DNA of 35,281 nt from Rhodocyclus purpureus (GTDB lineage: Bacteria > Pseudomonadota > Gammaproteobacteria > Burkholderiales > Rhodocyclaceae). Where the stretch lies: positions 1-35,281 of the forward strand of contig NZ_NHRX01000045.1 in assembly GCF_016653115.1 (NCBI RefSeq), in the 5' to 3' direction. The stretch's first letter is position 1; every line of letters starts with the position of its first letter. A model generated the notes under the pieces. It worked only from the letters and a program-made list of their open reading frames with translations, searched no databases and was not told where the DNA came from. The position numbers were made by a program, and so were the translations under genes. This document shows positions 27,717 through 34,784 of this stretch, one piece after another.

Positions 27717-28055
27717 ATGAGCTACCAGATCAAAGAACTACTGCTGGACGACGGCGACAGCCCCTTCGCGGAATGGTTCGGGTCGCTGGAAGCCATTGCT
27801 GCCGCCAAGGTACGCGTAGCCGTTAGCCGGATGGAACAGGGTAAACTGTCCAACGTCGAGTGGTTTCGCGGCATTGGTGAGTACAAGATCGACTGGGGTC
27901 CAGGTTTGCGCATCTACCTGGCCAAGGACGGTCTGAAGATCATCATTCTGCTTGGCGGCGGCACCAAGAAGCGCCAGCAGCAGGACATTGACCAAGCCGT
28001 GGCGCTGTGGGAAGACTACAAGCGCCGCAAGGCATCCTCTAGACAAGGAAAGTGA
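27717..28055 (+). CDS. RelE/HigB-type toxin of a toxin-antitoxin pair
   Basis: The 112-residue protein resembles addiction-module killer proteins of the Gp49/HigB-like family (PF05973). Its pieces are SPFAEWFGSLEAIAAAKVRVAVSRMEQGKLSNVEWF, IGEYKIDWGPGLRIYLAKDG and KIIILLGGGTKKRQQQDIDQAVALWEDYKRR. These toxins usually cleave mRNA at the ribosome. The toxin-first order and the antitoxin ATG two bases after the stop fit this family. A TTATAC element lies about 20 bases before the ATG. ATG 27717 was chosen for the family start MSYQIKELL; the frame extends upstream without support. Confidence 0.88.
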   Translation: MSYQIKELLLDDGDSPFAEWFGSLEAIAAAKVRVAVSRMEQGKLSNVEWFRGIGEYKIDWGPGLRIYLAKDGLKIIILLGGGTKKRQQQDIDQAVALWEDYKRRKASSRQGK

Positions 28056-28057
28056 AC

Positions 28058-28378
28058 ATGGCACTGACCCGTGATTTCAAAGAAACCGTGGCCGCGCGCG
28101 TGCAGAACGATCCAGCCTTTGCTCAGGCACTTCTGGACGAGGCCATCACCCTGTTCGTCAATGGCGAACCGGAATCGGCCAAGCTGATCCTGCGTGACCT
28201 GGTCAATGCCACTGTCGGCTTCGAGGCTCTGGCCGAGGAAATTCACAAGCCCCCCAAGAGCCTGCACCGGATGCTGTCGCAATCGGGTAACCCGACCATG
28301 ACCAACGTCTCCGCGATCTTCGCCGCCATCAAGCGCGCGCTCAAGGTCGAGGTACGCGCCCAGGTTGTGATGGCCTGA
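28058..28378 (+). CDS. Putative addiction-module antidote (HigA-like HTH antitoxin)
   Basis: The 106-residue protein is the expected partner: MALTRDFKETVAARVQNDPAFAQALLDEAITLFVNGEPESAKLILRDLVNATVGFEALAEEIHKPPKSLHRMLSQSGNPTMTNVSAIFAAIKRAL. The SLHRMLSQSGNPTMTNVSAI part is a helix-turn-helix. It should bind both toxin and its own promoter. AAGGAA precedes the ATG, and the upstream GTG (28052) is not needed. Coupled to the toxin by only two bases. Confidence 0.88.
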   Translation: MALTRDFKETVAARVQNDPAFAQALLDEAITLFVNGEPESAKLILRDLVNATVGFEALAEEIHKPPKSLHRMLSQSGNPTMTNVSAIFAAIKRALKVEVRAQVVMA

Positions 28379-28404
28379 ATCAGGCTCGGGGCTGAGGTAT
28401 CCCG

Positions 28405-28818
28405 ATGCAGGAGAAAAACGAGGCATTCCCTGACTGCGTTCGCATCACGTTGCGGATGACGCCCCAGCAGCGGGACCTGCTGCGCCGCGGGGCAGAAGTT
28501 GCAGGGACGCCCGTGTCGACTTTCGTTCTCCACAGCGCCTGCCAGGCGGCAGGCCAGCTTCTTATCGAACAGCAGTCCGGGGTATCGTCCCCGATAGTGG
28601 AATCCTTGTCGACCTTTACCAAACCCGCCCGCCAGCGCTGGGAGTCCATCCCCGCCGACATCCGCCAGCGGCTGCTGTCCAACGTCTGGTGCGGGCAGTG
28701 CCGTCACGAAACAACGATCACCAATTTCAGCGGCACCATCAAGGGGCGCGACTTGCTGCTGGTGGGCAAATGCGCCGAATGCCACGGTGACGTGGCACGG
28801 GTGATCGAGGGCGCGTAG
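28405..28818 (+). CDS. DUF1778/TacA-like domain fused to a zinc-ribbon domain
   Basis: The first half (CVRITLRMTPQQRDLLRRGAEVAGTPVSTFVLHSACQAAGQLL) looks like a ribbon-helix-helix antitoxin of the DUF1778/TacA kind. The second half (residues 70-137) carries KPARQRWESIPADIRQRLLSNVWCGQCRHETTI and LVGKCAECHGDVARVIEGA, with two CxxC pairs that probably bind zinc. The second half is repeated almost exactly as a stand-alone 75-residue ORF at 29558-29785. No toxin of the TacT type lies beside it. The fusion may be recent, or the N-terminal part may be a leftover antitoxin. Role unknown; regulation is likely. Confidence 0.75.
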   Translation: MQEKNEAFPDCVRITLRMTPQQRDLLRRGAEVAGTPVSTFVLHSACQAAGQLLIEQQSGVSSPIVESLSTFTKPARQRWESIPADIRQRLLSNVWCGQCRHETTITNFSGTIKGRDLLLVGKCAECHGDVARVIEGA

Positions 28819-28850
28819 CCCGGTCAGGCATCAAACCCCGCCACCACCTT
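28612..28850. repeat. Direct repeat copy A (zinc-ribbon ORF), pair with 29572-29810
   Basis: About 240 bases from CCAAACCCGCCCGCCAGC to past the stop (TAGCCCGGTCA) are nearly identical to 29572-29810, with only a handful of substitutions (for example CCCCGCC/CCCTGCC and CTGCTG/CTATTG). The copies flank the RelBE-like pair. The similarity continues at lower identity into the following minus-strand HTH gene fragment. Confidence 0.88.
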
Positions 28851-28930
28851 GTGCTGCGCCACCCAATCGTTGACCGTCAACCATGGCCACCGGTCAGGCA
28901 TCGAACGCCACCGGAGCATCGTCTGCGCTT
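28819..28930 (-). pseudogene. Fragment of the 3' end of the HTH gene seen at 29791
   Basis: On the minus strand this encodes only WLTVNDWVAQHKVVAGFDA-stop, matching the C terminus PLPGDWVAQREVVVGFDV of the pseudogene at 29791-30295. It begins immediately after the zinc-ribbon stop codon and has no upstream remainder. A second CCGGTCAGGCATC motif follows at 28890. Confidence 0.55.
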
Positions 28931-28932
28931 GC

Positions 28933-28961
28933 TTGACTGTATCGCAATAGAGATACACAAT
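28933..28961 (+). promoter_or_regulatory. Promoter with overlapping operator for the relBE-like pair
   Basis: TTGACT (28933-28938), 17 bases, CACAAT (28956-28961), then GGAGG before the antitoxin ATG. The inverted repeat TGTATC (28938-28943) / GATACA (28952-28957) fills the spacer, the usual position for autorepression by a RelB-type antitoxin and its toxin complex. Confidence 0.7.
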
Positions 28962-28983
28962 TGCGGAAACGGAGGATTTGATC

Positions 28984-29262
28984 ATGGCCCGTTCCACGAT
29001 GCTGCACGTCCGCGTGGACGACGAAATCAAGACGCAAGCCAGCGAGGCACTGGCAGCCATGGGGCTGTCGGTGTCTGATGCCGTGCGCATCCTGCTCAAG
29101 CGCGTGGTGAACGACCAGGCCTTCCCACTGGAGTTGAAGGTGCCCAATGCCCAAACCCGCGCCGCGATGGAAGAAGCCCGCGCCATGGCCAAGGCGCGCA
29201 CCGCCCGTTTTGACTCTGCTGACGCCCTGATCGATGACCTCGAAAAAGCCCGCCAGCACTAA
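28984..29262 (+). CDS. RelB/DinJ-family antitoxin
   Basis: 92 residues with a ribbon-helix-helix N terminus: TMLHVRVDDEIKTQASEALAAMGLSVSDAVRILLKRVVNDQAFPLELKVPN, the DinJ signature. The C-terminal toxin-binding arm contains ARTARFDSADALIDDLEK. ATG 28984 follows GGAGG by eight bases. An alternative TTG lies six bases earlier. It overlaps the toxin gene by 29 bases, so production is coupled. It should repress its promoter at 28933. Confidence 0.9.
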   Translation: MARSTMLHVRVDDEIKTQASEALAAMGLSVSDAVRILLKRVVNDQAFPLELKVPNAQTRAAMEEARAMAKARTARFDSADALIDDLEKARQH

Positions 29263-29554
29263 ACGGGCAACACCGCCGAGGGCGTGTGACTACACCAAGA
29301 CCTTCCTCAAAGACTGGGAACGTCTCTCACGCTCGGGCCGCTACGACCTGAAGCGCCTGAAAGAGGCGATGCTGCTGCTCATCGGCAACGATGCCCCGCT
29401 GGGGCCTGAATGGCTGGATCACCCACTGAAGGGTGATTGGAGCGACCACCGCGAATGTCACATCGGCGGCGACTTCTTGCTGATCTACAGGCTCGACGGC
29501 AGCACCATCATCTTCGTGCGCGCTGGCACACACTCCGAACTGTTCGAGGAATGA
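29234..29554 (+). CDS. YafQ/RelE-family mRNA interferase toxin
   Basis: 106 residues: ACDYTKTFLKDWERLSRSGRYDLKRLKEAMLLLIGNDAPLGPEWLDHPLKGDWSDHRECHIGGDFLLIYRLDGSTIIFVRAGTHSELFEE. The HPLKGDWSDHRECHIGGDFLLIYRL and THSELF segments match YafQ, a ribosome-dependent endoribonuclease. The conserved His residues near the C terminus are present, so it is likely active. The start lies inside the antitoxin gene. Confidence 0.9.
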   Translation: MTSKKPASTKRATPPRACDYTKTFLKDWERLSRSGRYDLKRLKEAMLLLIGNDAPLGPEWLDHPLKGDWSDHRECHIGGDFLLIYRLDGSTIIFVRAGTHSELFEE

Positions 29555-29557
29555 GCC

Positions 29558-29785
29558 ATGGACGTTGAATCATTCCCCAACTTCACCAAACCCGCCCGCC
29601 AGCGCTGGGAGTCCATCCCTGCCGACATCCGCCAGCGGCTATTGTCCAACGTCTGGTGCGGGCAGTGCCGTCACGAAACAACGATCACCAATTTCAGCGG
29701 CACCATCAAGGGGCGCGACTTGTTGCTGGTGGGCAAATGCGCCGAATGCCACGGTGACGTGGCACGGGTGATCGAGGGCGCGTAG
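29558..29785 (+). CDS. Zinc-ribbon protein (75 aa), duplicate of the 28405 gene's C-terminal half
   Basis: Contains FTKPARQRWESIPADIRQRLLSNVWCGQCRHETTI and KCAECHGDVARVIEGA, identical to residues 70-137 of the 28405-28818 protein apart from the first residues. Two CxxC pairs suggest zinc binding. It begins only three bases after the YafQ-like toxin stop, so it could be read with that pair. Function unknown; possible third component of the operon. Confidence 0.7.
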   Translation: MDVESFPNFTKPARQRWESIPADIRQRLLSNVWCGQCRHETTITNFSGTIKGRDLLLVGKCAECHGDVARVIEGA

Positions 29786-29790
29786 CCCGG

Positions 29791-30295
29791 TCACACATCA
29801 AACCCCACGACAACCTCGCGCTGCGCCACCCAGTCGCCTGGCAGCGGATTGCGCTGAAACCACAGCAGGCTCATGATGCGGGGCTGATGGCCCGCAACCA
29901 TGGTCTGGATGATGGCCGGCTCCAGCAACGTCAAGCGCAGTAGCTCGTTGACCGTCGAGTGGTGCAGGCCTTCCCGCCGGGCGATCTCACTGCCGCTGCC
30001 GACTACGCCGTCGTCCAGCAACTGCTGCCAGTAGAACGCTCGCGTCAGCGCCACCAGCAGGGGATGGTCGTGCTGCGTAGCGACCTTGCCAGGAGCCTCG
30101 ACCTGGCCATCGGGGCGCACCACCCCTTGCTGGCGCCGCGTTTGCGGATCTTGAGCGGGATGAGGGTGGCAGCTCGACCTGCCCGCCGTCCCGGCGTTCG
30201 CGGGTGACGGGGCTGCCCAAGAACTGTACTTTCGGTTTCGTGCCTCAACCTCCAGTTGCAAACCAGTTACGCCTCGGATCGGTGTTGGTCGACAT
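29791..30295 (-). pseudogene. Frameshifted recombinase-associated HTH gene
   Basis: A real gene start (MSTNTDPRRNWFATGG at 30295, with AAGGAGG upstream) is followed by pieces in three frames: KPKVQFLGSPVTRERRDGGQVELP, then TLIPLKIRKRG, then VVRPDGQVEAPGKVATQHDHPLLVALTRAFYWQQLLDDGVVGSGSEIARREGLHHSTVNELLRLTLLEPAIIQTMVAGHQP and the end VVGFDV. At least two frameshifts separate them. The last piece resembles the ParB-like HTH proteins encoded next to DUF2924 and serine recombinases in mobile DNA. Probably inactive, though sequencing error cannot be excluded. Confidence 0.65.
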
Positions 30296-30611
30296 CGGCT
30301 CGGCCTCCTTCGGGTCGATTCGAGCGCTAACACAGCGCTTATGCCCCGCCTGCCTCGCCGGATAAGGTGCGGCGTCGGACTGGGCGATCAACTGTTCATA
30401 CCCCCGCCCGGAACAGGTCGCGAAGTTGCTCGCCCCGATGCTGAGCATCACGTAGTCGTCGATGTCAGGGGCGGGATCCATGCCTTCGCCACCGGGATGG
30501 TTTGGTACCTGGCTTTACCCTTTAATCATATCGCAGGCAGCGCCCGCATGTGCTCGACGCCGTGGACGAAATCGCCGACGCGTCGGCAGCCCGGGGCGCC
30601 TGCCGCTGCCC
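30296..30611. other. Spacer with no clear gene
   Basis: A minus-strand frame (30481 down) runs into the start of the HTH pseudogene (SGRGYEQLIAQSDAAPYPARQAGHKRC) but matches nothing I know. GCGCT-AACAC-AGCGC at 30326 could form a small hairpin. No promoter or terminator stands out. Confidence 0.4.
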
Positions 30612-31604
30612 TCACCAAGCGCCAAGCATCCCCTGCAGCAGCAGGCTGGAAGCGGCGACGGTTGTCCACACCAGGAGGCCGAGCGCGAGCGGACGCCAGC
30701 CGGTCTGTTTCATCCTGCCGAGGTCGGTCGATAGCCCGATCGCGGTCAGTGCGGCGCCGATCAGCACGCTCGCTACCTGATGCGCGGCGCGGGTCACGAA
30801 TTCCGGCAGGTAGCTGCTGATCGCCGAGGCGGCGACGAAGGCGACGATAAACCAGGGGACCGCGTGGCGGATCTCGAAGCGCACGCCGGAAGCTGCCTCG
30901 CGCTTGAGGAAGACCCAGGCGAGGATCAGCGTCACCGGGACGATCAGCAGCGCGCGCGTGAGCTTGACGATGGTCGCCTCATCGCCGGCTTCCTTGCTCC
31001 ACGAATAGGCGACTGCGACCACCGACGAGGTGTCGTTGATCGCCGTTCCGGCCCACAGTCCGAAGCCCCGGTCGGACATGCCGAGCCAGTGTCCGAGCGC
31101 CGGAAAGAGCAGCAAGGCGACGATGTTGAAGAGGAAGATGGTCGACAGCGAGAAGGCTGCCTCGTGATCCTCGGGCCTCACCACCGGCGTCATCGCGGCG
31201 ATCGCCGAGCCGCCGCAGATGGCCGTGCCGCCGCCGATGAGCACGCACAGCTTGTCCGGAATGCGCAGCAGCCGGCCGAAGGCGAAGGCGCTCAGAAAGG
31301 CCAGCGACAGGGTCACCAGCGTCACCGACAGCGATTCCAGCCCGGTCGCAAGCACCGCCCGGATCGGCAGCGCCAGACCGAGTCCGACGATCGACCACTG
31401 CAGCAACTGCCTGCCGGCAAAGCGCAAGCCGGGCAACTGACGCGCGGCCGGTGCATGGCGCGTGCGGATCAGCAGCCCGAGCAGGATCCCGGCGACGGCG
31501 CCACCGACGAGCGGGAACTGCCGGCCGACGAGCTGGGCGACCAGGGTGACGCCGGCGACGAGCGCGAGTCCGGGGAACAAGGCCTTGATGGCGGCGGCGT
31601 GCAT
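30612..31604 (-). CDS. YeiH/PSE-family (putative sulfate exporter) membrane protein
   Basis: About 330 residues with roughly ten hydrophobic segments, beginning MHAAAIKALFPGLALVAGVTLVAQLVG. Family motifs present: LLQWSIVGLGLALP, CVLIGGGTAICGGSAIAAMTPVVRPEDHEAAFSLSTIFLFNIVALLLFP, GLWAGTAINDTSSVVAVAYSWS and LIGAALTAIGLSTDLGRMKQTGWRPLALGLLVW. Some members have been linked to sulfonate or sulfate export; the substrate is not known here. ATG 31604 is chosen for the AAGGG ribosome site and because the frame before it runs into the IS3 element's flank. An IS sits directly upstream, which may alter its expression. Confidence 0.88.
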   Translation of the reverse strand: MHAAAIKALFPGLALVAGVTLVAQLVGRQFPLVGGAVAGILLGLLIRTRHAPAARQLPGLRFAGRQLLQWSIVGLGLALPIRAVLATGLESLSVTLVTLSLAFLSAFAFGRLLRIPDKLCVLIGGGTAICGGSAIAAMTPVVRPEDHEAAFSLSTIFLFNIVALLLFPALGHWLGMSDRGFGLWAGTAINDTSSVVAVAYSWSKEAGDEATIVKLTRALLIVPVTLILAWVFLKREAASGVRFEIRHAVPWFIVAFVAASAISSYLPEFVTRAAHQVASVLIGAALTAIGLSTDLGRMKQTGWRPLALGLLVWTTVAASSLLLQGMLGAW

Positions 31605-31835
31605 TGGCGATCCCTTCCGGTCGGTGTCAAGATAGATGTCGTTAAAACGGTGCTGCTCTTTAAAAACTGATGTCATTTTCCGAGCCCCTTGGGGCGCTGC
31701 CCCAAACCCCGCACTCGCCGTGAGGCAGCCGGGGCCGGCGTTCGCCGCCCCCGGCGCCGAGAGCGTGGATGAGCGCCCCGGCGTCAAGGGTAAAGCTTCG
31801 CCGCGGCCAGGGCCGCGCCCTTGACACCGGCGCGC

Positions 31836-32897
31836 TCATGCAGCTTTCCTCGTCTGTGCCGCCTCTTCGGCTTTCGCTGGCGGGTTGAGCCAGACGCACT
31901 CGGGCGCGACCCAGGCGCGGGTGTGACGCTTCCAGCGCAACGGATGCTGCTCGCGCGCCGCCGCATAGACCTGCCGCCGTCGTTCGAGAATGCGACGATC
32001 CTCCCCGCGGTGGCGCGTCTCCGGCGTGACGAACGCGAGCCCGCTGTGGAAGTGCTCGGTGTTGTACCAGGTCACGAAGCGATGCGTCCATTCCCTGGCA
32101 GCATCGATGCTGGCAAAGCCGTTGGCCGGGTAGCCCGGCATGTATTTGCAGGTACGGAACCAGGCTTCGATATGCGCGTTGTCGTCCGAGACGCTGGGAC
32201 GGCTGTGCGAAGGGGTGATCCCCAGCGATTCGAGCTTCGCCTTGAGCGTGTAGGACTTCTGGATCGCGCCGTTGTCGGCATGCAGGATCAGAGGCTTGCC
32301 GCGCAATTGCTCGCGCCAGGTGGCGCGCTCGATGAGCGCGGCCGCCTCGTCGCCCCCTTCCTTTTCGTGCACTTCCCAAGCCACCAGCTTGCGGCTGTAG
32401 ATGTCGATTACGGCATAGAGATAGAAGAACAGGCCACGGGTCAGACTCGGCATATAGGTGACGTCCCAGGACCAAACCTGCTTGGGGCCGGTGGCGACAT
32501 GCCGGACTGGCTGCCGTTGGCTGGGCGCACGCTGCCGGCCCCGGTGGTGCTGGGCGTCCGCTTCCCGCAGCACCCGATAGAACGAGGATTCCGAGGCGAG
32601 ATAGACGCCTTCGTCGGCCAGCCGCGGCACGATCTGGCTCGGCGGCAGGTCGGCAAAGCGCGGCTCGCAGCAGACCTCCAGAATGGTCTGCCGCTCTTCC
32701 GGGCTGAGCTTCTGCGCCGGCGGCGGGCGTACTGCCTTCGGACGGCCATCGTCCCGGACGCCCTCGGGCACGCACCAGCGTTCGTAGGTGCGCACCGACA
32801 GGCCTGCTTCGGCACAGGCGCGCGCCAAACGGGCGCCGGCGGCGTGGGCCGTCCTGATCTCCTTCACGAGTTCCTGGCGCTCTGGCAACGCAGTCAT
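31836..32897 (-). CDS. IS3-family transposase OrfB (DDE)
   Basis: 353 residues. An HTH-like start (ARLARACAEAGLSVRTYERWC) leads into the integrase core with the three catalytic acids: WSWDVTYMP (Asp), LILHADNGAIQ (Asp) and SVSDDNAHIEAWFRTCKY (Glu). RFVTWYNTEHFHSGL follows, as in the IS3 family. The start ATG overlaps the OrfA stop (ATGA), so the two are read by coupling and no frameshift heptamer is needed. Intact and possibly active. Confidence 0.92.
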   Translation of the reverse strand: MTALPERQELVKEIRTAHAAGARLARACAEAGLSVRTYERWCVPEGVRDDGRPKAVRPPPAQKLSPEERQTILEVCCEPRFADLPPSQIVPRLADEGVYLASESSFYRVLREADAQHHRGRQRAPSQRQPVRHVATGPKQVWSWDVTYMPSLTRGLFFYLYAVIDIYSRKLVAWEVHEKEGGDEAAALIERATWREQLRGKPLILHADNGAIQKSYTLKAKLESLGITPSHSRPSVSDDNAHIEAWFRTCKYMPGYPANGFASIDAAREWTHRFVTWYNTEHFHSGLAFVTPETRHRGEDRRILERRRQVYAAAREQHPLRWKRHTRAWVAPECVWLNPPAKAEEAAQTRKAA

Positions 32898-33400
32898 GCG
32901 TCCCCGTTTTCTTTCCAGAGCGCCTCGAGTTTTCGGGAGAGCACGAGGAGCGCCGCCGTCTCCGCCAGCGCCTTCTCCTTGCGCCGCAGCTCCTTCTCCA
33001 GCTCGCGGACCCGCTTCTTTTCCTGCGCCCGTTGCGCCGGCGTCACCCGCTCGCCGGTTACTGTGTTGGCCTCCTCGCACGCCTGCCGCCACGCCTTCAC
33101 CTGTTCGACGTACAGCCCCTTCCTGCGGCAGTACTCGCCCAGTTCGGCTTCCGACAGCGCGGCGGTCTCCAGCACGACGGCAAACTTGTCGGCGCCGCTC
33201 CAGTCCTCGGCGTTCTGGCCGTTGCCGGGCACCGCCCGACCGCTGGCTCGCGCCCGGTTCCGCCACAGGTACAGCGTCGCTTCAGGGATGCCGGTCCGCG
33301 ACGCCACCGTCGACACCGGCAGGTTCTCCGGCGCGCTCATCAGCGCCAGCGCATGTTCTTTCTTCTCTCGGGAATATCTCGCCACAAAGCACCTCGTCAT
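32894..33400 (-). CDS. IS3-family transposase OrfA (HTH)
   Basis: 168 residues. RYSREKKEHALALMSAPENLPVSTVASRTGIPEATLYLWRNRARA is the DNA-binding HTH. A second HTH-like segment follows (AALSEAELGEYCRRKGLYVEQVKAWRQACEE), then a coiled coil rich in Glu, Lys and Arg (AQEKKRVRELEKELRRKEKALAETAALLVLSRKLEALW) that would dimerise OrfA. The start ATG 33400 gives a family-sized protein. Longer than the typical 100-residue OrfA because of the second HTH. Confidence 0.87.
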   Translation of the reverse strand: MTRCFVARYSREKKEHALALMSAPENLPVSTVASRTGIPEATLYLWRNRARASGRAVPGNGQNAEDWSGADKFAVVLETAALSEAELGEYCRRKGLYVEQVKAWRQACEEANTVTGERVTPAQRAQEKKRVRELEKELRRKEKALAETAALLVLSRKLEALWKENGDA

Positions 33401-33475
33401 CGCCCCTGATTCTATAAAACTCCGTTCAACGGAGGGTCGAGTAGCCCGAGGGAACCTCCCCCTCAGGCCCTCACA

Positions 33476-33509
33476 GAACCGTACGTGAGCCTCTCGACTC
33501 ATACGGCTC
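33476..33509 (-). ncRNA. Group II intron domain V
   Basis: Minus strand GAGCCGTATGAGTCGAGAGG... pairs with CTCACGTACGGTTC: a 34-base hairpin with the AGC...GTT catalytic triad region and internal bulge typical of bacterial group II introns. It starts three bases after the maturase stop codon. Confidence 0.85.
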
Positions 33510-33512
33510 TTC

Positions 33513-34784
33513 TCATCCATGACCCTTCGCTGCTGAGAAGACGAATTCCCAGTGCGCAAACAGTCGAGGGTCAGCTTCCCGCCATTTCTTGAGCCATGCC
33601 CAAGACCGACGTTTGTGTCCCCGTAGCCGCTTGTACTTGTTCCTTGCCCAGCATCCGAGCCGAAGATCGATCCGCACCAGAAACCGCTTGAGGACTCCCG
33701 GGTAGAATTTTCCGAAATACGCCACCCACCCACGCACCTTGGAGTTGAGCATTTCGGCCAACATAGGGAGCGTGAGTTGCGTACTGCGGTTGATCCGTAA
33801 GGCTCTGATTGCCTCGTTCATTCGCTTCAACGCTTTGTGGCTGACCGCCGGATTGAAGCCGGCAAACAGCTTTCCGTTACGACCCTGACAGGTCCGTGCG
33901 TGAAAGCTGAAACCCAGAAAGTCATAACGCACATTGGCATAAACTCCTCTGCGTCTCTGGTCCTTGCAATACACGATCTTCGTCTTGAGGGGGTGCAGTT
34001 GTAGCCCACACTCCTCGAACCGCGACCTCAACCGTGCAAGCAGGCCCTGTGCTTCCCGTTCGCTCTTGCAGTGGCAGACCACATCGTCGGCATACCGCTC
34101 AAACCGCACCGACGGGTAGTTCCGCTGCATCCACGTATCAAACACATAGTGCAGAAACAGGTTGGCCAGCAGCGGGCTGATAACTCCACCTTGCGGCGTG
34201 CCTCGGCTTCGCTCCTGTAGCTGTCCGTCTTCCAACTCCACCGGACTTTCCAACCAGCGACGAACATAGAGCCGAATCCAGGCTTCCGAAACGTGCTTTT
34301 CCACTGCCCGCATCAGAAGACCATGGTCGATGGTGTCAAAGAAGCCCTTGATATCCAGATCCACCACCCAGTCATACCGCCAACTGTTCTGGCGCGCCTG
34401 TGCAACAGCCATCAGGGCATCCCTGTCAGGCCGGTAGCCAAACGACGACGGGTGAAAGACCGGTTCGAGCCTCGGCTCCACCAGGAGCTTGACCGCCATC
34501 TGAGCAATCCGGTCATTCACGGTAGGAATTCCAAGAGGGCGAAACTGCCCATCCCCTTTCGGAATCAACACCTGTCTGACCGGCTCGGGGTGATAACTTC
34601 CCGAACTCATCCGGTTCCACAAGGAATAGAGATTTCGTCCCAAACGCTTCCGATAGACCTCGATGGACTCACCATCAACGCCGGCAGCGCCTTTGTTGGC
34701 CGCTACCCGCTTCCAGGCCTCCCAGATAATCCGCTTGGAAATCTCGAAGGGTTTGGCTCGACGCCGAGAATCTTCCTGTTTCAC
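33513..34784 (-). CDS. ltrA: Group II intron reverse transcriptase/maturase
   Basis: 423 residues. The RT domain has RPLGIPTVNDRIAQMAVKLLVEPRLEPVF, WVVDLDIKGFFDTIDH (first catalytic Asp region), SRGTPQGGVISPLLANLFLHYVFD and FERYADDVVCHCKS (YADD at 231-234). The maturase (GIIM-type) domain follows with VRGWVAYFGKF and LGCWARNKYKRLRGHKRRSWAWLKKWREADPRLFAHW. No HNH endonuclease domain is present, so it would prime differently from full-length homing introns. Intact. The ORF lies in domain IV, ending just before domain V. Confidence 0.95.
   Translation of the reverse strand: MKQEDSRRRAKPFEISKRIIWEAWKRVAANKGAAGVDGESIEVYRKRLGRNLYSLWNRMSSGSYHPEPVRQVLIPKGDGQFRPLGIPTVNDRIAQMAVKLLVEPRLEPVFHPSSFGYRPDRDALMAVAQARQNSWRYDWVVDLDIKGFFDTIDHGLLMRAVEKHVSEAWIRLYVRRWLESPVELEDGQLQERSRGTPQGGVISPLLANLFLHYVFDTWMQRNYPSVRFERYADDVVCHCKSEREAQGLLARLRSRFEECGLQLHPLKTKIVYCKDQRRRGVYANVRYDFLGFSFHARTCQGRNGKLFAGFNPAVSHKALKRMNEAIRALRINRSTQLTLPMLAEMLNSKVRGWVAYFGKFYPGVLKRFLVRIDLRLGCWARNKYKRLRGHKRRSWAWLKKWREADPRLFAHWEFVFSAAKGHG

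Larger units (their letters stand above)
31660..33430 (-). mobile_element. IS3-family insertion sequence (approximate limits)
   Basis: Two overlapping transposase genes (33400-32894 and 32897-31836) on the minus strand with about 170 bases of non-coding tail. The right end is probably near TGAACGGAGTTTTATAG (33429-33413 on the minus strand), right next to the end of the group II intron. I could not find a convincing matching inverted repeat on the left, so the limits are estimates. Low-complexity GC palindromes (GGGGCGCTGCCCC; CGGCGTCAAGGG / CCCTTGACACCG) lie in the tail. Confidence 0.7.

Noticed and set aside
31660-31835. Left terminal inverted repeat of the IS3 element
   Set aside because: No convincing match to the right end was found, so no coordinate is claimed.
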